The notes under the pieces are model-generated. The model was not told the origin of the DNA and ran no database searches. It was given only the letters and a program-made list of their open reading frames with translations. A DNA stretch of 64,000 nucleotides from Lingula anatina (taxonomy: Eukaryota; Brachiopoda; Lingulata; Lingulida; Lingulidae). A program made the translations under genes and the position numbers. Position 1 is the stretch's first letter. The number at the start of each line of letters is the position of its first letter. Where the stretch lies: contig NW_019775755.1 in assembly GCF_001039355.2 (NCBI RefSeq), positions 22,496-86,495 of the forward strand, written 5' to 3'. Below, one piece after another: positions 12,853 to 25,067 of this stretch.

Positions 12853-15800
12853 ATGGCAGACTTGGAAATCTACGACCAGCCGCAGTCGCTCACAGCCACG
12901 GGTCTCGTGAAAATATGGGGATGTAACGACACGATCTTAGTTGACTGTAGACCGTTCATAGCGTACAATGAAGGGCATATTCGGACATCTCACAATATAA
13001 ATTGCCCACCTATTGTTAAAAGACGTTCAGGTGGAAGTTTACCCTTGGCTAATGTCATTACCTGCGCCAATTCAAGAGAAAAACTATTGGCGGGTGACTA
13101 CAAAAATGTGGTTATTTATGATCAAAATACAGACGATTTTCAAAATGCCACGAAAGACTCTAATTTGTATTTGGTTGTCAAAAGCTTGCAAGAAGATGCA
13201 CGTCTGAGGAATAATGTCTTTTATCTAACTGGTAAGTTTTTGGGGATTAACGTTTATCATTTGAGACTTAAAGTAAAATTGATGTTAACACTGATTTCTC
13301 TATATGTTTGAGTGGATATCATATCATTTCTTTTGATTTTAATTTCATTTTTAATTAACCCCACTTTTAATATTTCACTATAAAAAATCACGATATACCT
13401 GCTCTTCTAATATTTCACTTTAAAAAAATCACAATTCACTGCTTATGATAGCTACATCCCGCCTTTTCTCTCCATTTGAAACAAGTTTCCGGGGATTTAC
13501 CACGGTCGGATTTATTTATAACACTCAGCCTTATTTGACCCTTCAAAGAAGTGCTTTTCTAACATTGGGCGATTGTGGGATTTATTTGGCACACCAACGT
13601 ATACCTGCCACGGAAGTAAACAATGTCTGGTGCCCGTCCAGGTTAATCTTATCAGTCCGTATCAGGTGACTGATGATTTTTCCCTAAGTCTGACCTTTGA
13701 TTAACGTGTTGTCGAGCTAGGGATTAGTGGTGACGAATAACCGTAATCGTGAGATGTAGGCCTATTTATAACTAGGATGGTGCCCGTATCGTGAATCAAA
13801 AGAGAACAATTAACTGAATTGCATGCGATTAGGTTTAGTCATCGCATCTGTTGTGCTGTATAATTTTGATATGTGTGGAATTGATGTGTTTTGTGATTGT
13901 GATGGATTCATCTTGCCATTGGTTGGCACAAGGCCGTTGAAGAAAAAATAAATGAAGAACGTGTCTTTCAAAACAGATTCAAAATGTTTATTTGGGGCTG
14001 TTTACTCGTGAAAAAATTAGACACAGGTTATAATTTTGATTATTTATTTTTATTATCTTTTTATCTTTGATAAGACATGACTTCTAACGGAAATATGATT
14101 TATGGAGTGGTTTACCTCGGATTCTTTATCAGCCGAGTAATCGCAACCTCAACAAATCCAGAGGCTAATTAATACGAGTAGAGGCAAACAAATGACATAT
14201 ATTTGTGGGCTTTTTGTAAATGAAGCACCCTTCTTGCACTGCACTTGTCCTCTGCAATAACAAACAGGTTATTTATTTCTACATGTGCCCGGTCCCCGAA
14301 CAACATCAATATCTTCCTCTTTCATTTACTTATAAACACAAGATGAAATTATACCGTTCCCTGGGAAATGGATCTATCTTTTTCAGTTCTTGTTGATAGA
14401 TAGAGCTGCTCGGAGATTAATGCTTTTAACGGTAAAATAGCTATTTTTTATTTGATTTATCAAGATAAGTTAACCTTTTGGTTGCTGATACTAATATTAA
14501 CTGTTGTTCTCCAGTGTATAAAGACTGCACTTATAACATTAAAAAGCGCAGAAAAAAAAGGCTTTAAAAGGAATGGTATAATATACTATAGGGAGTGATT
14601 GTTTTTGCGTCAAATAAAGTGCGATTTCTATGTCTGATCAGTTATATAATTATATTTTTAATACAATTATATTTTTAATACGTCACGTTAAAGACTAACT
14701 TTAGACCTAAAGTAGTAAAAGAAGAAATTCGAAACTCGTGATCACACTTGGGGTTCATAACACAGTTAAAATGTGGAAAACGAATCGGAGAAAATAACGA
14801 AAACGCAACCAACATATATTTCATGGAGTTATTCGTACGGGTGATTCGCCACTATACCTTTAAATATTGTATAAATTTGTATTATATTTACATGTAAGTC
14901 ATAATGATGTTGACAAACTGCTACAAGATATCCCAAGCGTTGAGAATCTAAATTTCGATGAAAATCATGTTGCCATAGGAGCCCGAAAATCTCAAATCCG
15001 AAAGTAAGTTGTGTCGCTGACTCTCAGATTTGAATAATGTAAGTGAAAGGTCGACTTTTAAGTGGAAGTTCGCATCGATCGAGCTTTGCGTAGGAGTTGC
15101 CACAAATAGATTTTCTGGCAGATTCTTATAACAGAAGTCGGATGCTTTTAATGAGGATTGATATTCGGAAAATCGGTAGGCTTGAACGAATACATTGCGA
15201 ATCAAGTTGAAGGTATANNNNNNNNNNNNNNNNNNNNNNNNNNNNNNNNNNNNNNNNNNNNNNNNNNNNNNNNNNNNNNNNNNNNNNNNNNNNNNNNNNN
15301 NNNNNNNNNNNNNNNNNNNNNNNNNNNNNNNNNNNNNNNNNNNNNNNNNNNNNNNNNNNNNNNNNNNNNNNNNNNNNNNNNNNNNNNNNNNNNNNNNNNN
15401 NNNNNNNNNNNNNNNNNNNNNNNNNNNNNNNNNNNNNNNNNNNNNNNNNNNNNNNNNNNNNNNNNNNNNNNNNNNNNNNNNNNNNNNNNNNNNNNNNNNN
15501 NNNNNNNNNNNNNNNNNNNNNNNNNNNNNNNNNNNNNNNNNNNNNNNNNNNNNNNNNNNNNNNNNNNNNNNGGCACAAGGCCGTTGAAGAAAAAATAAAT
15601 GAAGAACGTGTCTTTCAAAACAGATTCAAAATGTTTATTTGGGGCTGTTTACTCGTAAAAAAATTAGACACAGGTTATAATTTTGATTATTTATTTTTAT
15701 TATCTTTTTATCTTTGATAAGACATGACTTCTAACGGAAATATGATTTATGGAGTGGTTTACCTCGGATTCTTTATCAGCCGAGTAATCGCAACCTCAAC

Positions 15801-18800
15801 AAATCCAGAGGCTAATTAATACGAGTAGAGGCAAACAAATGACATATATTTGTGGGCTTTTTGTAAATGAAGCACCCTTCTTGCACTGCACTTGTCCTCT
15901 GCAATAACAAACAGGTTATTTATTTCTACATGTGCCCGGTCCCCGAACAACATCAATATCTTCCTCTTTCATTTACTTATAAACACAAGATGAAATTATA
16001 CCGTTCCCTGGGAAATGGATCTATCTTTTTCAGTTCTTGTTGATAGATAGAGCTGCTCGGAGATTAATGCTTTTAACGGTAAAATAGCTATTTTTTATTT
16101 GATTTATCAAGATAAGTTAACCTTTTGGTTGCTGATACTAATATTAACTGTTGTTCTCCAGTGTATAAAGACTGCACTTATAACATTAAAAAGCGCAGAA
16201 AAAAAAGGCTTTAAAAGGAATGGTATAATATACTATAGGGAGTGATTGTTTTTGCGTCAAATAAAGTGCGATTTCTATGTCTGATCAGTTATATAATTAT
16301 ATTTTTAATACAATTATATTTTTAATACGTCACGTTAAAGACTAACTTTAGACCTAAAGTAGTAAAAGAAGAAATTCGAAACTCGTGATCACACTTGGGG
16401 TTCATAACACAGTTAAAATGTGGAAAACGAATCGGAGAAAATAACGAAAACGCAACCAACATATATTTCATGGAGTTATTCGTACGGGTGATTCGCCACT
16501 ATACCTTTAAATATTGTATAAATTTGTATTATATTTACATGTAAGTCATAATGATGTTGACAAACTGCTACAAGATATCCCAAGCGTTGAGAATCTAAAT
16601 TTCGATGAAAATCATGTTGCCATAGGAGCCCGAAAATCTCAAATCCGAAAGTAAGTTGTGTCGCTGACTCTCAGATTTGAATAATGTAAGTGAAAGGTCG
16701 ACTTTTAAGTGGAAGTTCGCATCGATCGAGCTTTGCGTAGGAGTTGCCACAAATAGATTTTCTGGCAGATTCTTATAACAGAAGTCGGATGCTTTTAATG
16801 AGGATTGATATTCGGAAAATCGGTAGGCTTGAACGAATACATTGCGAATCAAGTTGAAGGTATATAGAGCATTTTGGCATAGAACTACGCTCGTGAATTT
16901 TTTAAGATTTGGCCTTTTTATAACAAATTTACATGAGCACTATTCGTATTGATCATATGACTGTGTAATAGAAAATCTCGGAGGAACCCAGGATTTAATA
17001 TCCTATTTACTAGATATAGATTCTGTGATAGATATAATTATCCAATATTTTATTGGTCTTCCGCTGCGTTCCCTGAGCAATCCCTATTTCTGCAGCCCAC
17101 CGACAATAATGTTACAAGTGTGATGCCTATGACAATGCATTTCCTATTTCCGGGAAATTAAGGAGCGACATCAATAGAGTGCAGGAAATATGACAGAGGC
17201 GCTAATTGCATGTCAACTATCACGCTGCCTCTCCCGAGCAAGTGGATAATTTTCAAGAAGCGTTTTTTTTTTTCTTCAATTCCAAAAATAAAATGGTTAA
17301 TACAGTGATCCTTTTTGTATACTTAAAAAAAATTTATCTTGATATGCATTATGTTTATGTAATCCGATTGCATACTTTACTTTTGTACTGTGGGCTCAAA
17401 ATTCTCATTTTCCTGTGGGTGGTTATTCTTTGCCATATCAAATTACGGAAAGATAAGATAACCAAACGTAAGTTGTGTTTTGGTATCGGAAGCATGGAAT
17501 TCATGCTTGATCAACCAGGGCGCTCTGGAATGAGTGACTCTCATAAAGAATAACATCGCGGTTTCCTAACAATTATGTTATCCGTTCAACTGATGCTTAG
17601 TACACTTTACGGAATTTAGAATATCCTCTGCTGTCCTGTCGTTCCTATTGACCAATGTTCATGTCCATTTTCGACTGAGCAGATATTGGTAAAGATTTTC
17701 GCATTTTGCAGTGTGCTGTGAAATTTTTCTCAGACAGTAAAAGTGACTAGACTTAGGTCGTTATATATGCACATTGCAGTGGGCGTTTCGTTTATGTAAT
17801 ACGGCAGAACGATGGTATAGCGCCAGAGGTACAGGGGGGGTTACAACACCTAATTGAAAAATGTCTAGCCTGGTAGTTACCTGTACTAACTTTGAAAAAC
17901 TACCGAACATAAGGATATTTTGGGGGCGGGGGCAGGTCAGGTTCCCGTCTTAACGCGCGTCGACAGGTAATTCAAACACAATATCCTGCCGTAATTCATT
18001 TAGAAGACGGACTGATAATAACCAGTTTCCTGTTTACTCTCCATGTTGGTGGTGATTTATTGGAAAAACTGCCCTAAATGCTAAAACCCGTCATCTCAGT
18101 TGATTCTTGAGTGTTTATGCTCTGCAGCTGTAAATCGATTTCCAAGTATCCGATAACTCTGAGATTCACGCCAGATGGTGCTTACAGCGGTGACCGACGG
18201 GTTTTTCGGAGTTTCGTACAAGGTGGCTACACATGTTTTGCGTGTACAATCTAGGATAACTAATCTGTTGGGATAGCGTGGCCCTTCTCTACAACCAATA
18301 TTTATTGTTCGATCGTTTGCGCTGGCAAATCATTTCTTGACCTACTTGCATCTTTGCCCCAATAAATAACCTTTTCAGTGAAGCGCACTTCCCACGCCAT
18401 TCATGGACAGGGTGACATGTTTGCAGCGTCCATTTGTGATTCGAAGCTTTTCCTGTTTGCTGGTCTGTTGTGAAAAAAAGACACATTATCAAACATTCAT
18501 TGTACCACCACGCTAGCTACGTATCCTACCTGTGAAATAATAGACGGTACTCTGTACGCTACATGAACACGACTGCCCATCCCTTGATGTTATTAACCAA
18601 GGGGAATATTGATGAGACTGATCTTATTTTTATCCTAAACGCAGATTATACAATAGGAGAGTGCATAGTTTATAAGGTTTTCGCGAAAATCTAAGTTTTA
18701 TGCACTCCATTATCTTCACATTCCCCACAGACATTATTCGAAGCGATGCTCGCGTGTGTGTTAATCCTGTCTTAGTTCATGTGAAATATTAAATTCGTAT

Positions 18801-21027
18801 CAGGAATATATATAGTTCTTGTCATTGACCCTTATAATTCCTCATATTTCAGGCGGATACGATGCATTTACATGTCAGTATCCTCAAGCTTGTGTGAAAC
18901 CGAGTTCTCCTTCATCAGGAAGTACACTGGACTCCCCCCGATCTTGTGGAAAGGAATTTAGATTAACTGACGAGTTTTTTCGGGTAATTATCAACTGAAA
19001 AATAGTTATCAGTTTTAGAGATATGAAACTGTATTTTTTTATAATCAAATAACTTATGATTAACAGAAGTTGTTCAAAAGCGATAAAGCTCCTCGTTAAA
19101 TAGATTACATTCATTATTGGTGAAAACATTAGTTTGTTAAACTTGAATTTGAAGTGGGAGTAGGTATTCTATAAATATTGATCAAAATTGTGTGTAAAGA
19201 TATAAAGATGCGATGTATTTGTTTGAATGCAGACTTTTTACTTTCTACGTGTTCAGGGAGAAGCAGTGGAGATATTACCCTGGCTATATCTGGGCAGTTC
19301 AGTTCATGCTTCTCAGAAGTCGAAACTGCGTGCTGCGGGGATAACGGCTCTGCTCAACGTATCCAACAGTTGCCAGAACCATTTCCCGGAGAGCTTTCTG
19401 TACAAAACCATACCAGTCGCCGACGACAGCTTTTCAGAGATTGGGAAGTGGTTTCAGGATGCAATAAATTTCATAGGTAAGTCGGGTGTACCTGTGCCCA
19501 TTTGGCATTCAGCTCGTTTAATTTGGCATTTAGCGCAACTGGCTCAAACTTTGAGTAAACAGGAAAACGAAATTTGTTGACTGTGGAGGTCCCTTAGAAA
19601 TATGTTACCACCTTGAACTAGCGGCGCATCTCTCTGCGAGGCGTTTGCGGTTAATGAAGAGCGTCAGTCGGTTCTATCAATTACTTGCTTTTGAAGAGGG
19701 GATAGGCGTGCATCTCTGTACTTAATTATGAGCGAAATAAGCAACACATCCTGTAAACCGCATATGAGATTAAAGCATCTCCATTATGTGTGGCATTTAC
19801 CTTCGTAACAACACCAGTGTTTGTACCACGATAGAGCAATTTCCCCTCGGTCCTATCGGTGTACAGGACATAAGGCAAAATATTACCTGTGATGACCACA
19901 AATACTTATTTAAATCTCCAATAAACCCCTTGTTTACCTTTTTTAATGAAAGAACAGGAAGTCCATTTATTCTTACTTCTCGTGACCTTTTCGGTCCATT
20001 TCGTTTAATATTCCCCTTTCCTGCTACAGATCTTCGATTTTATTGAAAAAGGACACTCACTATTTTAGCCGATTTTGGTCGTTTCCGGTGTTTTGTAACC
20101 CTTCCTTATCACACGGAAATTAATGGCAGTCGGATGTACATTAATTTGATCTTGCGCAGTTATAGAGGTAGTTATCTTGTTTTTGTACCTTTATTGGAGA
20201 CGTACCTGCCTGCTAATGAGATAATAAGGCGAACTACTGCGCGGAGACAAATTGGCCGCCGCAGGTTTTACACACTAACTCGCGCCACCTATTACCGGTT
20301 CCCAAACGGCACGAGTTCCCCATGACATCTAATTTTGCAGAAACGCTTCAGTAAACCCCGTTATTAACACTACAAGGTCACACACATTTTCGAAACTAGT
20401 AGATTGATTCCAGTTGTATGGCACGCGTCAACAAGTACAGTATAAACACGCCATTTCTGTTTGGAGGAAATTTAATTTTGTGACAAATAAGTAAATTCCA
20501 TAGGTGATTCATCGTGTTTACACGAGTTGTTATTCTCTAGTGCCAGCATTTTAGAATGACTGGTGACGATATGTTACTATTCATAGTGAGCAATTTAGTT
20601 GTTTGCTACAGAATATATTGTATATTTTTCAGATTCAGTGAGATCAGCTTCCGGAAAAGTATTAGTCCATTGCCATGCGGGTGTTAGCCGATCCGCCACG
20701 ATCTGCATCGCGTACGTGATGCAGTTTAAAAAGTGCTCTTTGGACGAGGCCTACAATCACGTGAAAACCCGTCGAAACGTGATAGCACCGAATCTCAACT
20801 TCATGTCGCAGTTAGAAGAATTCAACAAACAGATTGTTTGCAGTTACCCAGGTCTTCCATCGTCTACTGTTTCTCCACTTGGATTTTTAAACAGTAGTTG
20901 TGCTAATCATATGCCCAAATTTGACTTTTCTTTCGGTGATGTTGGTTCCCCAGTCAGTCCCGTTTTGACTCCAGATGGACATGCACATTTTTTTGGAACT
21001 TTCCAGCCATTAATGTCTCCAAGTTGA
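12853..21027 (+). CDS. Nuclear-type MAP-kinase phosphatase (DUSP1/DUSP4 group)
   Basis: A dual-specificity phosphatase that dephosphorylates Thr and Tyr in the activation loop of MAP kinases. Exons are 12853-13231, 18853-18983, 19257-19476 and 20633-21027, joined by GT-AG introns in phases 1, 0 and 1, giving 374 residues (human DUSP1 has 367). Residues about 15-130 form the rhodanese-like MAPK-docking domain, with the kinase-interaction basic cluster IVKRRSGG. Exon 2 contains GGYDAFTCQYPQAC, like the GGYEAF linker of DUSP1/4. The catalytic domain starts at EILPWLYLGSS. The signature HCHAGVSRSA gives nucleophile Cys257 and Arg263, with likely general acid Asp226 in PVADD. The similarity favours the inducible nuclear DUSP1/2/4/5 group over DUSP6/7/9, 8/16 or 10; which vertebrate paralogue is closest is unclear. 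Intron 1 contains an assembly duplication and an N run. Confidence 0.95.
13925..15217 (+). repeat. Left copy of a 1293-bp assembly duplication
   Basis: This matches 15572-16864 base for base at a constant offset of 1647, with at most a handful of substitutions (for example CTCGTGAAA against CTCGTAAAA). It ends exactly where the N run begins, and the second copy starts exactly where it ends. That is the signature of overlapping contig ends that were not merged. An 85-codon minus-strand ORF appears in both copies and resembles nothing I know. Confidence 0.85.
15218..15571. other. Assembly gap, 354 Ns
   Basis: A run of 354 undetermined bases inside phosphatase intron 1. Because the two sides are copies of the same 1293 bp, the real gap is probably zero or negative in length. 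Open frames that cross it are meaningless. Confidence 0.95.
15572..16864 (+). repeat. Right copy of the 1293-bp assembly duplication
   Basis: Starts immediately after the N run with GGCACAAGGCCGTTG and ends at 16864, after which unique sequence continues (TAGAGCATTTTGG). It is the counterpart of 13925-15217. Confidence 0.85.
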
Positions 21028-22083
21028 CATAAGGTTTGATTATGCACAGCTTAATCTGCGTGTCATCATCCTTGTAATTAAGTGCTTATTTGATCGACTA
21101 TGAGAGAGGTGTGTTGTTTGTGCGTAGATTTTATTGTTTCAAAAATTTATGTCGATGTTATATCTGTCATGCTAATTGAGAAAACTTTGATGTACATCGG
21201 TATATTGTCTTGATCAGTTGAGATCAAAAATGGTCACATAAATTGAGGAAAGAATTCATTCTTTTATTTACAACTAATTATAGATATCTGTTTTGGTAAT
21301 TTATCGATGCCACATAGATTAGAGTAGGAGTTCTTGTTTTTGTTTATGGATTTTGTTAATTGTCGAGTAATTTATTTTCATGGATGTATCATTGTTGCGT
21401 TGTTCGATTGACCACACTAATATATATTTAGCATTTTTCGGTTATTTTTGATGTTGGTTATGTTTAATGTTCATGGCAATAATGGACTCAACCTAGGTTA
21501 CTGTATGCATTCAGGCTGACAAATGTTTTCTGAACATTAAAGCAATTAATTTATATATATATATCTGTACATAATCATGTAATGATTTAATTGTAATTAA
21601 TTTATTTATTATGATTGTACATTGTACAAAGATTTAGTGCTCTAAGTACAGTGGCACTGGTACATAAAAATACTGACAATCTGTTCTGTGCAACTCAGGT
21701 GCTATTATTGCAATTTTATGTTAACTCAATTTCTTGTGAGTAATATCGACAATATTGATTAAACAGTAAACATAAATATTGTTAGTATTGTTTTCTCTCC
21801 TTTTAAGCAAACGTTGCCAATTTAATTATTTTCTGTAGTTTACATGAGGTACAAATTGTGTTTCAGAGGCAAGGGTATAAACAAACTTATAATCTAAAAT
21901 GAGACCTGTGTCGCATGCCGTTTACTAGAATGCCACTACTTCTCTACAATTAATTGCCACGACCAAATCGGAAAAAATAGATTTTCCTTGGCACTTTCGA
22001 AAATACATTTGATTTTTTTTGTCTTATTTTCGAGCGGAAACAGTTCAGTTTTCAACATAAATATCAGTATAGATTATTATCAT
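21028..22083 (+). promoter_or_regulatory. Phosphatase 3' UTR with AU-rich element
   Basis: The AT-rich region after the phosphatase stop codon contains the AU-rich nonamer TTATTTATT at 21602-21610 and other ATTTA pentamers. An ATTAAA at 21537-21542 is a possible variant poly-A signal, but it would fall before the nonamer, so a later site is more likely if the nonamer is used. AU-rich 3' UTRs mark short-lived mRNAs and fit an inducible phosphatase. The convergent cytokine gene ends just beyond, with AATAAA on the minus strand at 22084-22089. Confidence 0.45.
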
Positions 22084-22089
22084 TTTATT
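22084..22089 (-). terminator. Poly-A signal for the cytokine gene
   Basis: AATAAA on the minus strand, about 410 bases past the stop codon at 22502-22504. It is the nearest canonical hexamer I saw downstream of that gene. Confidence 0.4.
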
Positions 22090-22501
22090 GCATATAATAT
22101 TATTGCAGTTACAAAATACATTTGATCAAAAAGGGTGGCAACTTTTATTTTAACATTCTTGAAGATTTGTTTGAACAACTGAGAACTTGTGAAATTAGAG
22201 CACATGCAAGAAGCACTCGTAAATTGAGCAAAATATAGAGACAGAAACACAGTATTAAGCAATTTCAGCGATTTAGTTATGCCTATTAAACCAGGTACTT
22301 TGAGACTTGGGTGCTTCATAGAAGAATTAGGAGATAAATCTTAGTTCACATATAAATCGAAATCTGATAATTGTATTTTACACAGGCATTGGACAAAACA
22401 GTGCACAAAACTAGTTTCAAAAGTGAAAAATATAATGAAAATTAACCTCAAATTCACTGAAACGCAGCAATCAGTGGGTTAATAAAGTTTGTACTCCATG
22501 A

Positions 22502-25067
22502 CTATGTGGTAACGAAGTTAGATAAGAACGATCTTTCATCCACCATGCATTCACAGGAGACGTGAATTGGCTGCGTGTACAGCTCCCACTCGTCTACAGC
22601 CACTGCATTGCCGTCAGAGTTGGTGACCAAGCTACACTTGCCCGTCTTGCGCAACATGTTCACGTATATGTACTGCTGCCTACACTGGCCGTTTGCTGAA
22701 ATGTGTCGAATTCCAAACGCTAACTGACCACATTTGATAAGAGAAAAAGAAAAATTTCTGATAAAAACGTCAAAACTCTGTCCGTAATAGCCTAATTGGC
22801 CAAAGGAAGGAGATAAATTAATCCCGCATTTCATTGTCGAATAAATAGGGACCTAAGCCATAAGAAAGTTTGGTGTTCTTTTTAAGGACACTGACTCCCC
22901 ATGTTTGTTTATTACTTTGCTATACTTTTTACAGCCAGACGAAAGTAGACCAAAGTACATATCTTGAATGAATATAATTTCTACATACGGACCAAACCCT
23001 CTCTGCTGACTTTGCATAATGGTAATCTATCGATGCATTATTTAATCTATTGAACAATTAAATCTATCAGAAGCACTACACATTAATGTCATTAATGTTA
23101 TATTTATAGTAAAATGCGGGTCTGGCCATCGGTCATATTAAACAACTGCATTGAAAAGTAACAAGGTAACACAGCACAATCTCAACTAACACAACTGCCC
23201 CACATTACCTGTTCCAGATACGAACAAGCAGCCATTATCGTTAGCCGAAGAGCTGGTAGACGACGAACCATCTCCACAGGAAACTTCGTTGAGCACTCGT
23301 GGAAAGTAGGAGTCCGACAATGTTGTAGTTGTAGAGCAAGTAGTGCACATTTGTAAATAACCGTCATCACTGGTGCCTCTGTACACACACGAACCATTCG
23401 TTGTCACTGGAATTTTTATAGAATAATTAACTTTTTTGTGCTTCTTTTCACTGTTCATTATGAACTATCACCTCTTACTACCCACAATGGACAAGTATGT
23501 AATTTTAAAAAAGCGTAACAATATTGCCCACTTCGCCCCGTCTCCCCACATCGCCCCTTGTCTTGATAGCCGGGCCCCGTCATGGAGTCCTTAAATGCAT
23601 AAAGATATCGAAAATACAGTTAAAACTCACTCTGCGTACTACCAAAGGTTATTGTACGCAATTTATTCTGTTTATTTGTACGTTCTAACGTATGTCAGTC
23701 GAGAAAATATCTTTGCTATGGCCATTCAACCTACCACTGCCAGAATTGCTCTGACGCTTCTTTCGACCGTAAGTCCCATCATACGAAACTATATTTTCAG
23801 GGACCTTGGCAACCGTCATGCCGCACTTTCTCTGGATTTTTGCAAATTGTCGAAAGATTTTTATTAAGTCGTTTGATGCTAAATAACTTGACTCTGGTTT
23901 TATGCCTGGCGCATACGGTCCATGGTCAGTCCGCGGCGGTGGGGGCGTCAACTGGCCTGGCGGAGGATTGGGTGGCTGTTTCCCGGGCTAACAAGTAAAA
24001 ATTATACCAATATTAGCAGCTTATTGTCATATTTCATTTTTAAATACGTTTACGTTTTAAGATTTTCATAAACAATGTGTCTTCTTAAATTCTACTTATT
24101 TTAGTAATAGGGTTACCAAAAATTGTGCATTATACAGTTATATTTTATTTTTCTCTGTAAAAGATATCCACCGCTGTCTGTTTTGCGTTGTACGCGTGTG
24201 ATTCACCAGTAGCATTGGAGTTTGGTAATGCATTGAATAATTTAGATGATTTAATGGCCAAATTTACTTTTCGCCTTTGTCACTGTCAAAAATATTTCTA
24301 TAACAGGTCTTTTGGGTGTATCAAGTGTCAAGTAATGACATCCGCACCGGCCAGACCAATCCTTTGGACAAGAATGAAATCATAGTGCATGAAGCATCAT
24401 TAATGTCACCGGCTGTCCATCCATGTAATGAGGCCCGAGGACAGAAATCAACACACCTCGGTATCTAAAACAGGACACCACAACTACGGGATACGACCTG
24501 ACACAACCATAGACGTACCTTAGGTCGATGTGGCTTATTCAACGGCCTGAACATCAGCTTTGCTTCTTCAGTGGTCTTAGCCATATACTCAGTCAAATAT
24601 TCGCCCCCTTTCTGTTTTAAAACCTCCATCAACTCATCGTCGGTCAGATTTTGAGTGGCATATTTACGGGTCAGCTCGGCGCAAGACACGTTGCTAATTA
24701 TTTGAATAGATCGTCTCTCCATATAAGTATCTAAAATATAGCAGTTAACATGTCTTGTTTCGATAAGACTAAGTCCTGGAGGTTTTTGTTGGCATAGGAG
24801 CCTAATCTTATCAGCTCGATAATTAAAAAGACAGCCTTAATGAAAGTCGCTCCTGAAGTTAGAAAAAATGGTGTAAAAGGTATTAATGAAAGGCTGGAAA
24901 TCTACGAGCGCCTTTTATTCAATTCAGTACTAATAATGTTATTTAAGTTTTAAAATATCAGTACCTTTTGGTGACTTTTCTTGATTCACATCCACTACTC
25001 TTGACCCACAATACACAACTAATACACAAAGTATATATCCAGCAAAAAATTTCTTTGCTCTGGTCAT
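22502..25067 (-). CDS. Secreted cystine-knot cytokine precursor (IL-17/Trunk-like)
   Basis: Five exons, 24965-25067, 24519-24730, 23735-23987, 23209-23406 and 22502-22695, join by GT-AG introns in phases 1, 0, 1, 1 into 319 residues. The start gives MTRAKKFFAGYILCVLVVYC, a clear signal peptide. A prodomain follows, including a proline-rich stretch (PNPPPGQLTPPPP) and a helical segment. A furin-type site RKKR is at residues 180-183. The remaining 136 residues hold nine cysteines. The core reads YFPRVLNEVSC, NGCLF, GQCRQQYIYVNMLRKTGKC, a conserved Trp, and a closing VSCECMV. The R-P-x-x-L...C, VxMLR and VxCxC spacing resembles IL-17-family knots. The prodomain with a basic cleavage site is more like Trunk, PTTH or Spaetzle. 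The odd cysteine count could allow a disulfide-linked dimer. I am sure of the gene structure, fairly sure of a secreted cystine-knot ligand, and unsure of the family. Confidence 0.75.

Larger units (their letters stand above)
13232..18852 (+). other. Phosphatase intron 1
   Basis: Intron 1 is listed as about 5.6 kb, but it includes a duplicated 1293-bp contig end and 354 Ns, so its true length is probably about 4.0 kb. Apart from the duplication I see no second gene, RNA gene or clear mobile element. Confidence 0.6.

Noticed and set aside
14948-15205. 85-codon minus-strand ORF present twice (also at 16595-16852)
   Set aside because: The two copies are one sequence duplicated by the assembly. 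The translation has no recognisable domain and lies in a phosphatase intron.
15126-15618. Open frames across the N run
   Set aside because: Ns cannot carry a stop codon, so these frames are artefacts.
17206-17553. 115-codon ORF in phosphatase intron 1
   Set aside because: Low-complexity hydrophobic translation, no domain, no plausible splice link to the gene.
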